This document shows positions 11,666 through 21,008 of a DNA stretch of 64,000 nt, piece after piece; the first letter of the stretch is position 1; each line of letters starts with the position of its first letter. A model generated the notes under the pieces. The model was not told the DNA's origin and did no database searches. It was given only the letters and a program-made list of their open reading frames with translations. Both the position numbers and the translations under genes were made by a program. Origin of the DNA: Asticcacaulis sp. YBE204 (GTDB taxonomy: Bacteria; Pseudomonadota; Alphaproteobacteria; Caulobacterales; Caulobacteraceae); assembly GCF_000495855.1 (NCBI RefSeq), contig NZ_AWGF01000001.1, positions 62,001 to 126,000 of the forward strand. The letters run 5' to 3'.

Positions 11666-12685
11666 TTACGCCGCGCGGATAACCGAGCGGCGCTGACGCA
11701 GGCGCGGATCGTCGCTCAGATCGGCGTGCCACAGCGACGGATCAAGCGCTATCTCATCCTCGATGGCGAAAGCCTGCCAGGCGAGATCGGGCTTGTCTCG
11801 GTCGGATGCCGCGATCACCGCGCGCAGTTCCGCCGCCGAGGTGACGCCGACGATGACCGACGACACGCCCTTGAGGTGCATAGCGTAACTCAGCGCCGCG
11901 TGCAGCGGATCGGTGCCGGTTTCCATCAGGTGGCGCTTGATGCGCGACAATTGCGGCCCCAGGGCCTGCAAATTCGATGGCAGAGCCTCGCGCGGCGTGA
12001 ATAGCAGGCCTTGCAGGAAGACCGAGCGCACCTGAACCTCGACGCCCATGTTGGCCAGCGCTTCCAGCGCGCCTTCGCGCACCAGACGCTGATCGAGGAT
12101 CGAAGCCGACACCTGAATGAGGTCGGGCTTGAAGCGTTTGGCCAGCGCGACCGGCTGGTCTTCATAACGCGCCGCGATACCGATGCGCGCGAACACGCCC
12201 TCGGCCTTCAGCTTTTCCATTCGCGCCCACAGGGCATCGCCGAGCGGCCCCATCAGGTCCGAGGCACAATCGACCATGCCGACGGCGGCGCGGGCCAGAC
12301 CCATATGATCGACCGAGCGCTTCAGACGCGACTCGATCCAGTCGAGGCCTTTTTCGACGCGAACCGTGCGGATCTGCGGCTTGAAGGGTGACGGGAACGG
12401 CCAGCAACGGCCGAGAATGCGCTCGACGTCGCCTTCATAGGGCGCGACATCGATGGCTTTCAGACCGCATTGAGCGGCGTATTGCAGGATCTGGCGAACC
12501 TCATCCTCGGACACCCGACCGCGCGTATTGGAGATACCGTAATCGCAACCGAACTGCGCCGAACCCAGACCTAAAGACGCACGCGCCAAAACCGGCGTCG
12601 CCGCCGGGATTGAAGCCGTACCTGTCTCAAGAAGGGTGTCCAATGCCGTTTCCCGCAGGCCGGGAAGATTGTGGCCGACAGCCAT
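11666..12685 (-). CDS. aldo/keto reductase, surface-polysaccharide/flagellin-modification type
   Basis: A 339-residue TIM-barrel NAD(P)H oxidoreductase. After about 30 variable residues come LGLGSAQFGCDYGISN, typical of aldo/keto reductases found near flagellin-glycosylation and surface-sugar genes. Asp (AIDVAPY), Tyr in the same stretch, a Lys (VEKGLDW) and a His (VDHMGL) could form the usual tetrad. C-terminal SSVIVGVTS is the family's cofactor segment. The substrate is unknown. The 176-bp region before it carries two CtrA-like boxes and a DnaA-like box, which suggests cell-cycle control, in keeping with a flagellar or envelope role. Confidence 0.8.
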   Translation of the reverse strand: MAVGHNLPGLRETALDTLLETGTASIPAATPVLARASLGLGSAQFGCDYGISNTRGRVSEDEVRQILQYAAQCGLKAIDVAPYEGDVERILGRCWPFPSPFKPQIRTVRVEKGLDWIESRLKRSVDHMGLARAAVGMVDCASDLMGPLGDALWARMEKLKAEGVFARIGIAARYEDQPVALAKRFKPDLIQVSASILDQRLVREGALEALANMGVEVQVRSVFLQGLLFTPREALPSNLQALGPQLSRIKRHLMETGTDPLHAALSYAMHLKGVSSVIVGVTSAAELRAVIAASDRDKPDLAWQAFAIEDEIALDPSLWHADLSDDPRLRQRRSVIRAA

Positions 12686-12811
12686 AACCCTTACCCAAAC
12701 CTTAATGATTCCAAGGCGCTAAAACGCCGTTAAGGACCCATTTGGCGGCAAACTGTTAAACAACCTCTGAAGATTTAAACCGTCCTGAGACAAATTTGCG
12801 AAATTCACAGA

Positions 12812-12865
12812 TCATCCACAGGCAGATGGTTAATGAGGTATTACAACACCTTAACAGCAGTTTAA
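12812..12865. promoter_or_regulatory. DnaA-like box and tandem CtrA-like boxes upstream of the aldo/keto reductase
   Basis: TCATCCACA (12812-12820) is followed by TTAA-TGAGGTA-TTAC (12830-12844) and TTAA-CAGCAGT-TTAA (12851-12865). The second is a perfect match to the CtrA core TTAA-N7-TTAA and the first differs by one base. They start 21 bp apart, about two helical turns. The last one overlaps the stop codon of the upstream PBP gene. The rest of the gap is AT-rich with three further TTAA half-sites. Confidence 0.5.
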
Positions 12866-14865
12866 CGTGACTGCTTCTGCGCTTCCTCGAACACGTCGTC
12901 GATGTTCTTAGGCGGCGCCTCTTCCTTCTTCGGCTCCGGTGTCGGCTCGACGATGATGTTCGGCGCTTCGGCGCTGGCCTCGGTATTGAGCAATTCATCG
13001 ACCGCGCTCGATGCCGTTTCATTGAGACCGCCGCCGGGACCGGCGGGGATCGGGCTGACCTTGATCCGCGTCAGCGCCTTGCTCATGAACTCGCGCCAGA
13101 TCGCCGCGGGCGTACCGCCGCCGGTGACCTTGGCCATCTGCGTATTGTTGTCGCGGCCGACCCAGACGGCGGTGACGAAGCCACCCGTATAGCCGACGAA
13201 CCAGGCGTCGCGGTAATCGGAGGTCGTGCCGGTCTTGCCCGCGATATCGAACTGCGACAGGCGCACGCCGGAGCCCGTCCCGGAACGCACGACTTCGCGC
13301 ATCATGGTGTTCATATAGTCGAGCGCCGGATTGTTGATGACCTGCACGCGGTTGTCGTTGGCACCCATCTTGGACTGATAGAGCACCTTGCCCGACGCGG
13401 TGCGGATACGGACGATGCCGTGGGCCTTGGCCTTATAACCGCCGTTTGAGAAGGGCACATAGGCCTGCGCCATTTCGATCGGCGCCACATCGGCGGTGCC
13501 GAGCGCCATGGCCGGATCGGTGTTGATCTTGGACTCGATCCCCAGACGCCGCGCCGTCGAGGCGACGTTGGAGCGTCCGACATCGTTGGCCAGACGCGCC
13601 GCCACCGTATTGACCGACTGCGCCAGCGCCGTGGTAAGAGTGATCTCGCCCAAATACTTCTTGGTATAGTTTTCAGGCTTCCAGTCGCCGATCGAATATT
13701 CCTCGTCGACCACGGTCGTGATCGGCGTATAGTTCCCGCTTTCCATCGCCGTCAGATAGACGAACGGCTTGAAGGCCGAGCCCGCCTGACGCTTGGCCTC
13801 GACCGCGCGGTTGAACTGGCTGTCCGAATAGGACACGCCACCGATCATGGCACGGATACGGCCCTCGCCGTCGACCGCCACCAGCGCCGCCTGTTCGACC
13901 TTTTTCTTGGCGTCGCGCGCCATCATCGCCTTGACCGCGCGCTCGGCGTCGGTCTGGATCGGCAGGTCGAGGGTGGTTTCGACGATCAGATCATCCGTTA
14001 TCTTGCTGAGGTCGATCATGGTACCGAGTTCGCCATCCAGCCAATCGACGAAATACTGCGCGTGCTCGGTGGCCAAAGTCCGGGTCACCTTGATGCCGGT
14101 CTTGGCCACCTCGTCGCGCTGCGCGACCGTGATGACCTTGGCGTCGACCATTTCGTTTAGGACGATCTGGGTCCGCTTGCGCGCCCGCTCCTGATCCGAC
14201 AGGGGCGAATAGCGCGACGGCCCCTTCATCATCCCGGCCAGCATGGCGGACTCGCCGATGGTCAGGTCCTTGGCAGGCTTGTTAAAATAGCGCTGCGCCG
14301 CCGCTTCGATTCCGTAAGCACCCGCGCCGAAATAGACGCGGTTGAGATAAAGCGCGAGGATTTCCTTCTTGGTGAACTTCACCTCCAGCCATACGGCAAG
14401 GATCAGTTCCTGAATCTTGCGTTTGATGTTCTGATCCGACGACAGGAAGAGATTGCGCGCCAACTGCTGCGTGATGGTCGAACCGCCCGCGAGATTAGAT
14501 CCTTCCTTACGGAACGCGTTGCGCACCAGAGCGCGGCCCATGCCGATAGGGTCGAAGCCGAAATGGTGGTAGAAGCGGCGATCTTCGATGGCGATGAAGG
14601 CGGCAGGCACATAGTCGGGCAGATCGTCGATCTTGACCGGCGGCGCGAACTGCGAACCCCGCACAGCGATCAGGGCGCCAGAGCGATCCAGATAGGTGAT
14701 CGACGGTGTACGATCCGTCTTATACAGCGACGAGGTGTCGGGCAGGTCGATGGCGAACACGGCGATGAAGCCCACCACGAAGATGAGCGCCCAGACACAG
14801 ATGACCGTAGTCCAATAGATGAGAGCCTTCACGGGCGGACGCTTCATATTAAAGCTGAGAGCCAT
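12862..14865 (-). CDS. class A penicillin-binding protein (PBP1A family)
   Basis: Bifunctional peptidoglycan glycosyltransferase/transpeptidase, 667 residues. It has a short cytoplasmic part, a transmembrane helix at about 15-37, and then the GT51 domain with the catalytic EDRRFYHHFG near 97, GGSTITQQLARN and FTKKEILALYLN. The transpeptidase has the SxxK serine in GSAFKPF near 365, SVN in AQSVNTVA and the KTG motif in GKTGTTSDY near 545. All active-site motifs are present. The C-terminal tail after about 620 is acidic and Pro-rich. A near-match CtrA site (TTAA-N7-TCAA, 14929-14943) lies upstream in the gap shared with recQ. Confidence 0.93.
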   Translation of the reverse strand: MALSFNMKRPPVKALIYWTTVICVWALIFVVGFIAVFAIDLPDTSSLYKTDRTPSITYLDRSGALIAVRGSQFAPPVKIDDLPDYVPAAFIAIEDRRFYHHFGFDPIGMGRALVRNAFRKEGSNLAGGSTITQQLARNLFLSSDQNIKRKIQELILAVWLEVKFTKKEILALYLNRVYFGAGAYGIEAAAQRYFNKPAKDLTIGESAMLAGMMKGPSRYSPLSDQERARKRTQIVLNEMVDAKVITVAQRDEVAKTGIKVTRTLATEHAQYFVDWLDGELGTMIDLSKITDDLIVETTLDLPIQTDAERAVKAMMARDAKKKVEQAALVAVDGEGRIRAMIGGVSYSDSQFNRAVEAKRQAGSAFKPFVYLTAMESGNYTPITTVVDEEYSIGDWKPENYTKKYLGEITLTTALAQSVNTVAARLANDVGRSNVASTARRLGIESKINTDPAMALGTADVAPIEMAQAYVPFSNGGYKAKAHGIVRIRTASGKVLYQSKMGANDNRVQVINNPALDYMNTMMREVVRSGTGSGVRLSQFDIAGKTGTTSDYRDAWFVGYTGGFVTAVWVGRDNNTQMAKVTGGGTPAAIWREFMSKALTRIKVSPIPAGPGGGLNETASSAVDELLNTEASAEAPNIIVEPTPEPKKEEAPPKNIDDVFEEAQKQSR

Positions 14866-15115
14866 TCATTATCCCCATCGCGCCGGCTTTTACGCTTAGT
14901 TTCGCCGCCACTTCATGCAAACACTTGGTTAAGGATATATCAAAGCCCCGTCGCCGCACCCAGAGTTTTGTGCGTGAGTCTCGATTTTCCATGACCCGCG
15001 ACTCAAAAGTGCCGCGTTTGTATAAGCATTGTCCGTCCCCATCGTGCGTTCTGACGGTTAATTTCGTCAAAATTATGCTTGAACCCTGCCCCCCGAAGCA
15101 GCCTATAGAGGCTAA

Positions 15116-16714
15116 ATGCTCCTCGACCACCCCAACGACCCGAATGGTTACGCCGATCCCGGTGTGTCCGGCCCTGCTCTCAAGCGGATCGAGGCGGCGC
15201 GTGAGACGCTGCAAAAGGTCTTCGGCTACGACGATTTTCGTGGGCAACAGGCGCGTGTCATCGCCGCCATCCTCAACGGCGACAACGTCCTGACCATCCT
15301 TCCGACCGGTGGCGGCAAGAGCCTGTGCTATCAGATACCCGCCCTGATGCGACCCGGTTTCGGGCTGGTCATCTCCCCGCTGATCGCGCTGATGAGCGAT
15401 CAGGTGCAGGCGCTGAAGGCGCGCGGCGTCCGCGCCGAGCGTCTCGACTCCTCGGTGTCGATGAACGAGCGGATGCAGTTGTGGGACGCCTGCCGCGACG
15501 GCGAGATCGACCTCCTCTACATGTCGCCCGAAGCCCTGAACCAGAGCTTTGTCCTCGATAAGCTGTCGCGTCTTCCCGTCAATCTGGTGGCCATCGACGA
15601 AGCGCACTGCGTCTCACAGTGGGGCCACGACTTCCGCCCGGAATACCGCGCTTTGGGTCAGCTCAAGGGCCTGTTCCGCGACGTGCCGACCCTGGCCCTG
15701 ACCGCCACCGCCGACCTGCATACGCGTGGCGACATCAAGAAGGCGCTGCATATCGAGGACGCCGTCGAGATCATTGACAGCTTCGACCGCCCGAACCTGT
15801 CCTTGCGTCTGATGAAGCGCACCGGCAGCGCCCAGAAGATGATCCTCGACATGTTGCGGCGGCAGAAGAACGCGTCGGGCATCATCTATTCCGGCTCGCG
15901 CGACGGGGCCGAAAAGCTGGCGCGGCTCTTGTCGGCCGAAGGCTACAAGGCCGACGCCTATCACGCCGGGCTGGCACCGAAACTGCGTGAAGACCGGCTG
16001 AAGGATTTCCTCGCCGACCGCACCAAGATCATGGTCGCCACCATCGCGTTCGGTATGGGCATCAACAAGCCCGATGTGCGCTTCGTCATCCACGCCGATC
16101 CGCCCTCGTCGCTGGAGGCCTACTGGCAGGAGGTCGGGCGTGCGGGCCGCGACGGCAAACCGGCGTCAGGTGTGTGCCTGTACAGCTCGACCGATCTCGG
16201 CTGGTCGTTGCGGCGTCTGGGGATGCGTGAAGGCGAGACCGGCGCCGATCTGAGCATCCAGAAGCAGAAGGCGCTCGATTTCTTCCAGTTCGTCCACAAT
16301 CCCGACTGCCGCCGCAAGGGCGTGCGCCGCTATTTCGGCGAAGCGGCGGGGGACGATTGCGGCACCTGCGACAACTGCCTGAGCCGCACACGCCCCGTCG
16401 ATGCGCGCGAAGCGGCCTCGATCCTGACCTCGGCCCTGCACCGGCTCAACGGGCCGCGTGGACGCAAGAAACTGATCGAGCACGTGCTGGGCAAGAACTC
16501 GCAGGACTATGGCGCACGGCAGACGACCTTCGGCATTGCGGCTCAAAAGGGCTACAAGGCCGATTTCCTCGCCGACGTTCTCGACTATTGTCAGGCGCTC
16601 GGCCTGATCGCCGAGGAAATGTACGACGGCAAGATGCCGATCATCGCCCTGCACGACGGCGACAAGGTCAAGGCCATGTGGCGGGGCGAGATCGACATCA
16701 GCGTCCGACCCTGA
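15116..16714 (+). CDS. recQ: ATP-dependent DNA helicase RecQ
   Basis: 3'-5' helicase of recombination and fork repair. The 532 residues show motif I LPTGGGKSLCYQ near 61-72, DEAH in AIDEAHCVSQWG near 160, the RecQ aromatic-rich loop region, motif VI (GRAGRDG) and a zinc site with Cys at about 398, 414, 417 and 420 (DDCGTCDNC). A winged-helix part follows and the protein ends soon after, so the C-terminal HRDC domain of longer RecQ proteins is absent. It is transcribed away from the PBP gene across a 250-bp gap. Confidence 0.95.
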   Translation: MLLDHPNDPNGYADPGVSGPALKRIEAARETLQKVFGYDDFRGQQARVIAAILNGDNVLTILPTGGGKSLCYQIPALMRPGFGLVISPLIALMSDQVQALKARGVRAERLDSSVSMNERMQLWDACRDGEIDLLYMSPEALNQSFVLDKLSRLPVNLVAIDEAHCVSQWGHDFRPEYRALGQLKGLFRDVPTLALTATADLHTRGDIKKALHIEDAVEIIDSFDRPNLSLRLMKRTGSAQKMILDMLRRQKNASGIIYSGSRDGAEKLARLLSAEGYKADAYHAGLAPKLREDRLKDFLADRTKIMVATIAFGMGINKPDVRFVIHADPPSSLEAYWQEVGRAGRDGKPASGVCLYSSTDLGWSLRRLGMREGETGADLSIQKQKALDFFQFVHNPDCRRKGVRRYFGEAAGDDCGTCDNCLSRTRPVDAREAASILTSALHRLNGPRGRKKLIEHVLGKNSQDYGARQTTFGIAAQKGYKADFLADVLDYCQALGLIAEEMYDGKMPIIALHDGDKVKAMWRGEIDISVRP

Positions 16715-16831
16715 TGCTCAGTCGACCATAGTGGTTACATTTGTTGACCATCGCGTCACTGACAAAACTTGACCTTAAGGCGCGCTACCCACATCTAGCC
16801 TTTCATTCTTTGAAGCCTTTGTGTGTGTCCT

Positions 16832-18061
16832 ATGTCTGCGCCCGATTCCGTGCCTAATCCGCCGAAAAATCCGTTTCTCGTCATCTTCACCTTAGGGGCC
16901 CTGTCGACGATCAGCCCGTTCGCGATCGATATGTATCTGCCCGCCTTCGGTCAGATCGCCAAGGATTACGGCACCACCACCGCCCATGTCGGCCTGTCGC
17001 TGTCGACCTATTTTGCGGGCATGGCGCTGGGGCCGTTGTTTTACGGCCCCCTGCTCGACCGCTTCGGACGCAAGCCGCCGCTGCTGTTCGGGCTCGGTTT
17101 GTTCGTCCTGACCTCGCTCGGCTGCATCGTCTCGCCCAATATCGAGACCCTGATCTGGCTCAGGCTGTTTCAGGCGTTGGGCGGTTGCGTCGCCTCGGTG
17201 GCCGCGATGGCGCTGGTCCGCGATCTATTCCCCCCAAAAGACACCGCCAAGATCATATCGCTGATCATCCTGACCATCGGCGTCTCACCGCTTCTGGCCC
17301 CCACCATCGGCGGGGTCGTCGCCGCGACGCTCGGCTGGCACTGGGTGTTTGCGTTCCTCGCCGCGATCGTCGCCCTGATCCTGACTCTGGCCATGCTGTT
17401 ACTGCCTGCCGGCAAGCCCGCCGATACCTCCGTCTCGTTGGCCCCGTGGCCGATCATCAAAACCTTTGCCGGGATCTACCGCAACCGGACCTTCGTCACC
17501 TATCTGTTTGCGGGCGGTTTCAGCTTCTGTACCCTGTTCATCTATGTGTCGGGCTCGCCGGTTATCTTCATGGATATCTTCCACCTGAAGCCTGAAACCT
17601 ACGGCCTGATTTTCGCGCTGCTCAGCGTCGGTTTCATCGGATCGAGTCAGGTCAATGTCATCGTCAACCGCTACTTCCCGTCGAAACAGATCCTGCGCGT
17701 CGCCCTGACGGTTCAGTGCATCATCGCCACGCTTTTCGTCATCGGTGCGTGGCTGAACGTCTTCAACGTCTACGGCACCGTAGCGATGATCTTCCTGCTT
17801 CTGTCGTGCATCGGCTTCATCGGTCCGAACTCCTCGGCCACGGCCCTGTCGAGCCTGACGCGCGACATCGGTTCGGGCTCCGCCCTGATGAGCTTTACCC
17901 AGATCGGGCTGGCCACCGTCGTGTCGGCGGTCGTATCGAACCTGCACGCCACGACCATGACCCCGATTGTCGCGGTCATGGCGGTGTGCGCGCTGATCGG
18001 GCTGGCCATTCTGATTTTGGGTAATCCAAAATCCGCAGCCGCCACAACCGATGCCGCGTAA
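16832..18061 (+). CDS. Bcr/CflA-family multidrug efflux MFS transporter
   Basis: A drug:H+ antiporter of the inner membrane, 409 residues from ATG 16832 (an in-frame GTG lies 9 bp upstream). TM1 carries SPFAIDMYLPAF, the hallmark of Bcr/CflA proteins, and the loop between TM2 and TM3 carries DRFGRKPPLL, the MFS motif A. Twelve hydrophobic segments can be counted. The stop overlaps the next gene's start by 11 bp, so the two exporters are co-expressed. Substrate is unknown; relatives export bicyclomycin, chloramphenicol or sulfonamides. Confidence 0.9.
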   Translation: MSAPDSVPNPPKNPFLVIFTLGALSTISPFAIDMYLPAFGQIAKDYGTTTAHVGLSLSTYFAGMALGPLFYGPLLDRFGRKPPLLFGLGLFVLTSLGCIVSPNIETLIWLRLFQALGGCVASVAAMALVRDLFPPKDTAKIISLIILTIGVSPLLAPTIGGVVAATLGWHWVFAFLAAIVALILTLAMLLLPAGKPADTSVSLAPWPIIKTFAGIYRNRTFVTYLFAGGFSFCTLFIYVSGSPVIFMDIFHLKPETYGLIFALLSVGFIGSSQVNVIVNRYFPSKQILRVALTVQCIIATLFVIGAWLNVFNVYGTVAMIFLLLSCIGFIGPNSSATALSSLTRDIGSGSALMSFTQIGLATVVSAVVSNLHATTMTPIVAVMAVCALIGLAILILGNPKSAAATTDAA

Positions 18062-18932
18062 TCCGTCCGCGCCTGTCGTTTCGGTCCTGAGCCTGCTGGT
18101 CGCTATGGCTTCGGTGCAGATCGGCGCGGCCTTTGCCAAACACCTGTTCAGCGATGTCGGTCCTATGGCGACCGTCGCCCTCCGGCAGGGCTTTGCGGCA
18201 ATCATCCTCTTGGCTGTGTTCAGGCCGTGGCGCGCCGGCCTGTGGCCGACCGGACGACGCTGGCGAACGCTGGCCCTCTACGGTATCGTGCTCGGGGTGA
18301 TGAACCTCGTCTTTTATGCATCGATCGCGCGGATTCCGCTCGGCATCGCCGTAGCCATCGAGTTCATCGGCCCCCTCGCCGTGGCGTTGATGGGCTCACG
18401 GCACAAACTCGATTTCGTTTGGATTGTACTGGCCGTTGCCGGTCTGTGGGTACTTCTGCCACAGGGCGATGCGGCGCATCTCGATCCGCTGGGGGTCATC
18501 TTCGCTCTGATCGCCGGAGCCTGCTGGGGCGCCTATATTCTGCTCGGTCAAAAGGTCGGCTCTCAGATGCCCGGTGGCGTCGCCGTCAGCCTCGGTATCG
18601 CCGTTTCGTGCATCCTGACCGTACCGGTCGGCCTCAGTACCGCAACCCCGGCCCTGTTTACGTGGCCCGTCCTGCTGATGGGACTGGGGGTCGCGTTGTT
18701 GTCCGGCGCGATACCGTTCACCATCGAGATGTTCGCGCTCAAGGCCATCCCGACCAAGACCTTCGGCATCCTGATGAGCCTTGAGCCCGCGGTTGCCGCC
18801 CTCTCAGGCCTCGTCCTGCTGCATGAATTCCTGACGGGGCGTCAATGGCTGGCCATCGCGCTGATCATCGCGGCGTCGGCGGGCGCAACTGTTACGGCAC
18901 GCAAGGCTGTAACCGTAAAAGATACGGCTTAA
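18051..18932 (+). CDS. EamA/RhtA-family exporter
   Basis: A 293-residue membrane protein with about ten hydrophobic helices arranged as two EamA repeats. IPLGIAVAIEFIGPLAVAL and the second-half EMFALKAIPTKTFGILMSLEPA are characteristic of the RhtA group, which exports threonine/homoserine and related amino acids. Its start lies inside the preceding MFS gene in another frame. Its stop lies only 2 bp from the stop of the converging dienelactone hydrolase, with no terminator between. Substrate is inferred from the family only. Confidence 0.88.
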   Translation: MPRNPSAPVVSVLSLLVAMASVQIGAAFAKHLFSDVGPMATVALRQGFAAIILLAVFRPWRAGLWPTGRRWRTLALYGIVLGVMNLVFYASIARIPLGIAVAIEFIGPLAVALMGSRHKLDFVWIVLAVAGLWVLLPQGDAAHLDPLGVIFALIAGACWGAYILLGQKVGSQMPGGVAVSLGIAVSCILTVPVGLSTATPALFTWPVLLMGLGVALLSGAIPFTIEMFALKAIPTKTFGILMSLEPAVAALSGLVLLHEFLTGRQWLAIALIIAASAGATVTARKAVTVKDTA

Positions 18933-18934
18933 AA

Positions 18935-19597
18935 TCAGAGATTATCGCCGAGGAAATCGATCATCCGTTCCCAGGCCAGTTCCGCCGCCCCGGCGTCGTA
19001 AACCTCAGGCCGCGTCTTGTTGAAGAAGGCGTGGTCGGCGTCGTAGCTGTACAGTTCCGGATGACGGCCCGCGCTCCGCATATCGGACTCGATCTTGGCC
19101 ACGACTTCCGGCGTGACCCAGTCGTCCTTCTTGCCGAAATGCCCCTGAAACGGGATGATGATATTGGCGGGGCTGGCGAATTCCTTGGGCGGTACGCCGT
19201 AGAAACAGACCGCCGCCGAAAACCCTTCCAGCCGCGCGGCCGACGCAATCGTCAAAGCCCCGCCCATGCAGAAGCCCATGACGGCAACCGTCTGATTGAT
19301 GCCTTTCAGATAGGCCAGAGCCGCCGCGATATCTTCGTGGACCGCGCCCGGAAAATCGAGCCCATTCATCAGGTGACTGGCCTCATCGGCGTCTTTCGTC
19401 ACGCGGCCATGAAACAGGTCGGGTGCAAGCGCATTAAAACCATCGGCGTCGAAGCGATCGACGATGGATTTGATATGGTCGTTGAGGCCCCACCATTCCT
19501 GAAGCACGATGACGCTGGGGCGCGCCGGGTCGATCCCGGACAGATAGGCGGACAGAGAACCCCCATCGGGGCGGGTGATGTCGATCATCTGGCCCAT
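18935..19597 (-). CDS. dienelactone hydrolase family protein
   Basis: Alpha/beta hydrolase of 220 residues. The nucleophile elbow is GFCMGG (Cys near 109), and the C-terminal SYDADHAFFN carries the catalytic His, with Asp expected in the KKDDWV stretch. A Cys-His-Asp triad is the signature of this family, which cleaves carboxymethylenebutenolide in chlorocatechol breakdown. Many members have other, unknown esters as substrates. No aromatic-degradation genes are nearby, so the substrate is open. It is transcribed away from the aldo/keto reductase across 159 bp. Confidence 0.9.
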   Translation of the reverse strand: MGQMIDITRPDGGSLSAYLSGIDPARPSVIVLQEWWGLNDHIKSIVDRFDADGFNALAPDLFHGRVTKDADEASHLMNGLDFPGAVHEDIAAALAYLKGINQTVAVMGFCMGGALTIASAARLEGFSAAVCFYGVPPKEFASPANIIIPFQGHFGKKDDWVTPEVVAKIESDMRSAGRHPELYSYDADHAFFNKTRPEVYDAGAAELAWERMIDFLGDNL

Positions 19598-19756
19598 AGT
19601 CTAATCCTCGGATATTTTTTGATTTTATGCGGTGCAGTAATCCCCACCATAAAATCATTCCGCCCCCGCTGTAAACCCGCTTGATAGGGCCTATATGGAT
19701 TAGGATTATCTAAAAGGTTGCACCGCAACAGATTTGCCTCCTACGGAGTTATTTCC

Positions 19757-20785
19757 ATGCAATACAGACAGTTGGGCCGGTCGGGCCTCAAGGTGCCGGT
19801 TCTGAGCTTCGGCACGGGCACCTTCGGCGGCAAGGGCGACATGTTTTCCAAATGGGGCGCGACCGATGTGGCCGAGGCCACGCGGCTGGTCGATGTCTGC
19901 CTTGAGCACGGCGTCAACTTCTTCGACACCGCCGATGTCTATTCGCGCGGCGTCTCCGAGGAAATCCTCGGTGCGGCGATCAAGGGCCGACGCAACGATG
20001 TTTTAGTCTCGACTAAGACGACCTTCACCATGGGCAGTGGCCCGAACGACAAAGGCTCGTCGCGCTATCACATCCTGCGTTCGGTCGAGGACAGTCTGAA
20101 ACGCCTCGCCACCGACCATATCGACGTCTATTTCATGCACGGTTTCGACGCCCTGACGCCGGTCGAAGAGGTTCTGTCCACCCTCGACACCCTGATCACC
20201 TCGGGCAAGGTCCGCTATATCGGTGCGTCGAATTTTTCCGGCTGGCACCTGATGAAGTCGCTGGCGGTGTCCGAGCGGCTGGGCCTCAATCGCTACGTCG
20301 CCTATCAGGGCTATTATTCGCTGATCGGGCGCGAATACGAATGGGAGCTGATGCCCCTGGCGCTCGATCAGGGCGTCGGCACTATGGTCTGGTCGCCGCT
20401 CGGCTGGGGTCGCCTGACCGGCAAGATTCGCCGCGATCAACCCGCCGCCGAAGGCCGCATTGCTCAGGGCGGCGAAGGCGGCGGTCCGCCGGTCGATACT
20501 GAGCGCCTGTATGCGGTTGTCGATGTGCTGGCCGAACTGGCCGAAGAGACCGGCAAGACGATCCCGCAGGTGGCGCTCAACTGGCTGCTGCAACGTCCGG
20601 GGATCAGCAATATCGTCGTCGGCGCCCGCAACGAGGCGCAACTGATCGCCAATCTCGGCGCGGTCGGTTGGGATTTGTCCGCCGAACAGGTCGCGCGTCT
20701 GGATGCGGTGAGCCGTACCCAGCCGATCTATCCCTACTGGCATCAGATGGGCTTCGACCGGAATCCCAAACCGACGCAGTGGTGA
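19757..20785 (+). CDS. aldo/keto reductase
   Basis: NAD(P)H-dependent oxidoreductase of 342 residues. The start is ATG 19757 (MQYRQLGRSGLKVPVLSFG), preceded by ACGGAG at a suitable distance; an upstream in-frame start lacks such a site. The catalytic tetrad is visible: Asp and Tyr in FFDTADVYSRG, Lys in VSTKTTF and His in YFMHGFD. GASNFSGW and the cofactor-binding NIVVGARNEAQ follow. The type resembles general stress/voltage-gated-potassium-beta-like AKRs. Substrate unknown. A large palindromic repeat follows the gene. Confidence 0.9.
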   Translation: MQYRQLGRSGLKVPVLSFGTGTFGGKGDMFSKWGATDVAEATRLVDVCLEHGVNFFDTADVYSRGVSEEILGAAIKGRRNDVLVSTKTTFTMGSGPNDKGSSRYHILRSVEDSLKRLATDHIDVYFMHGFDALTPVEEVLSTLDTLITSGKVRYIGASNFSGWHLMKSLAVSERLGLNRYVAYQGYYSLIGREYEWELMPLALDQGVGTMVWSPLGWGRLTGKIRRDQPAAEGRIAQGGEGGGPPVDTERLYAVVDVLAELAEETGKTIPQVALNWLLQRPGISNIVVGARNEAQLIANLGAVGWDLSAEQVARLDAVSRTQPIYPYWHQMGFDRNPKPTQW

Positions 20786-20796
20786 TACCATTCTCA

Positions 20797-21001
20797 TACC
20801 TCCCCAACTTGTTGGGGAAGGGGACCGCACGAAGGCCAAAGGCCTGAGATGTGGTGGTGGGGGTTCTTGCTTTCTTACATCAGTGATCGTTGAGGCTCAG
20901 TAAGATACCCTACCACCCCTTTGCTTCGCAAAGCGGTCCCATCGCTTGGCGAAAGCTATACTTTCGTCTGCACTATACCCCGGCATAGCCAGGGAGGTAT
21001 A
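20797..21001. repeat. large imperfect palindromic element (GGGGACCGC / GTGGTGGTGGGG type), copy 1
   Basis: Left part (20797-20870) runs CCTCCCC, GGGGAAGGGGACCGC, GTGGTGGTGGGG, TTCTTGC. Right part (20905-21001) has CCTACCACCCC, GCGGTCCC and GGGAGGTAT, the reverse order and complement of the left. The copy at 53781-53946 has the same blocks in the same order. It lies between the aldo/keto reductase and the converging M16 protease gene. There is no coding potential or transposase. Confidence 0.75.
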
Positions 21002-21008
21002 AGACAGA

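Noticed and set aside
20797-21001. CRISPR array or insertion-sequence remnant
   Set aside because: The repeats are inverted, not regularly spaced direct repeats, and there is no transposase fragment or terminal duplication that I can see.
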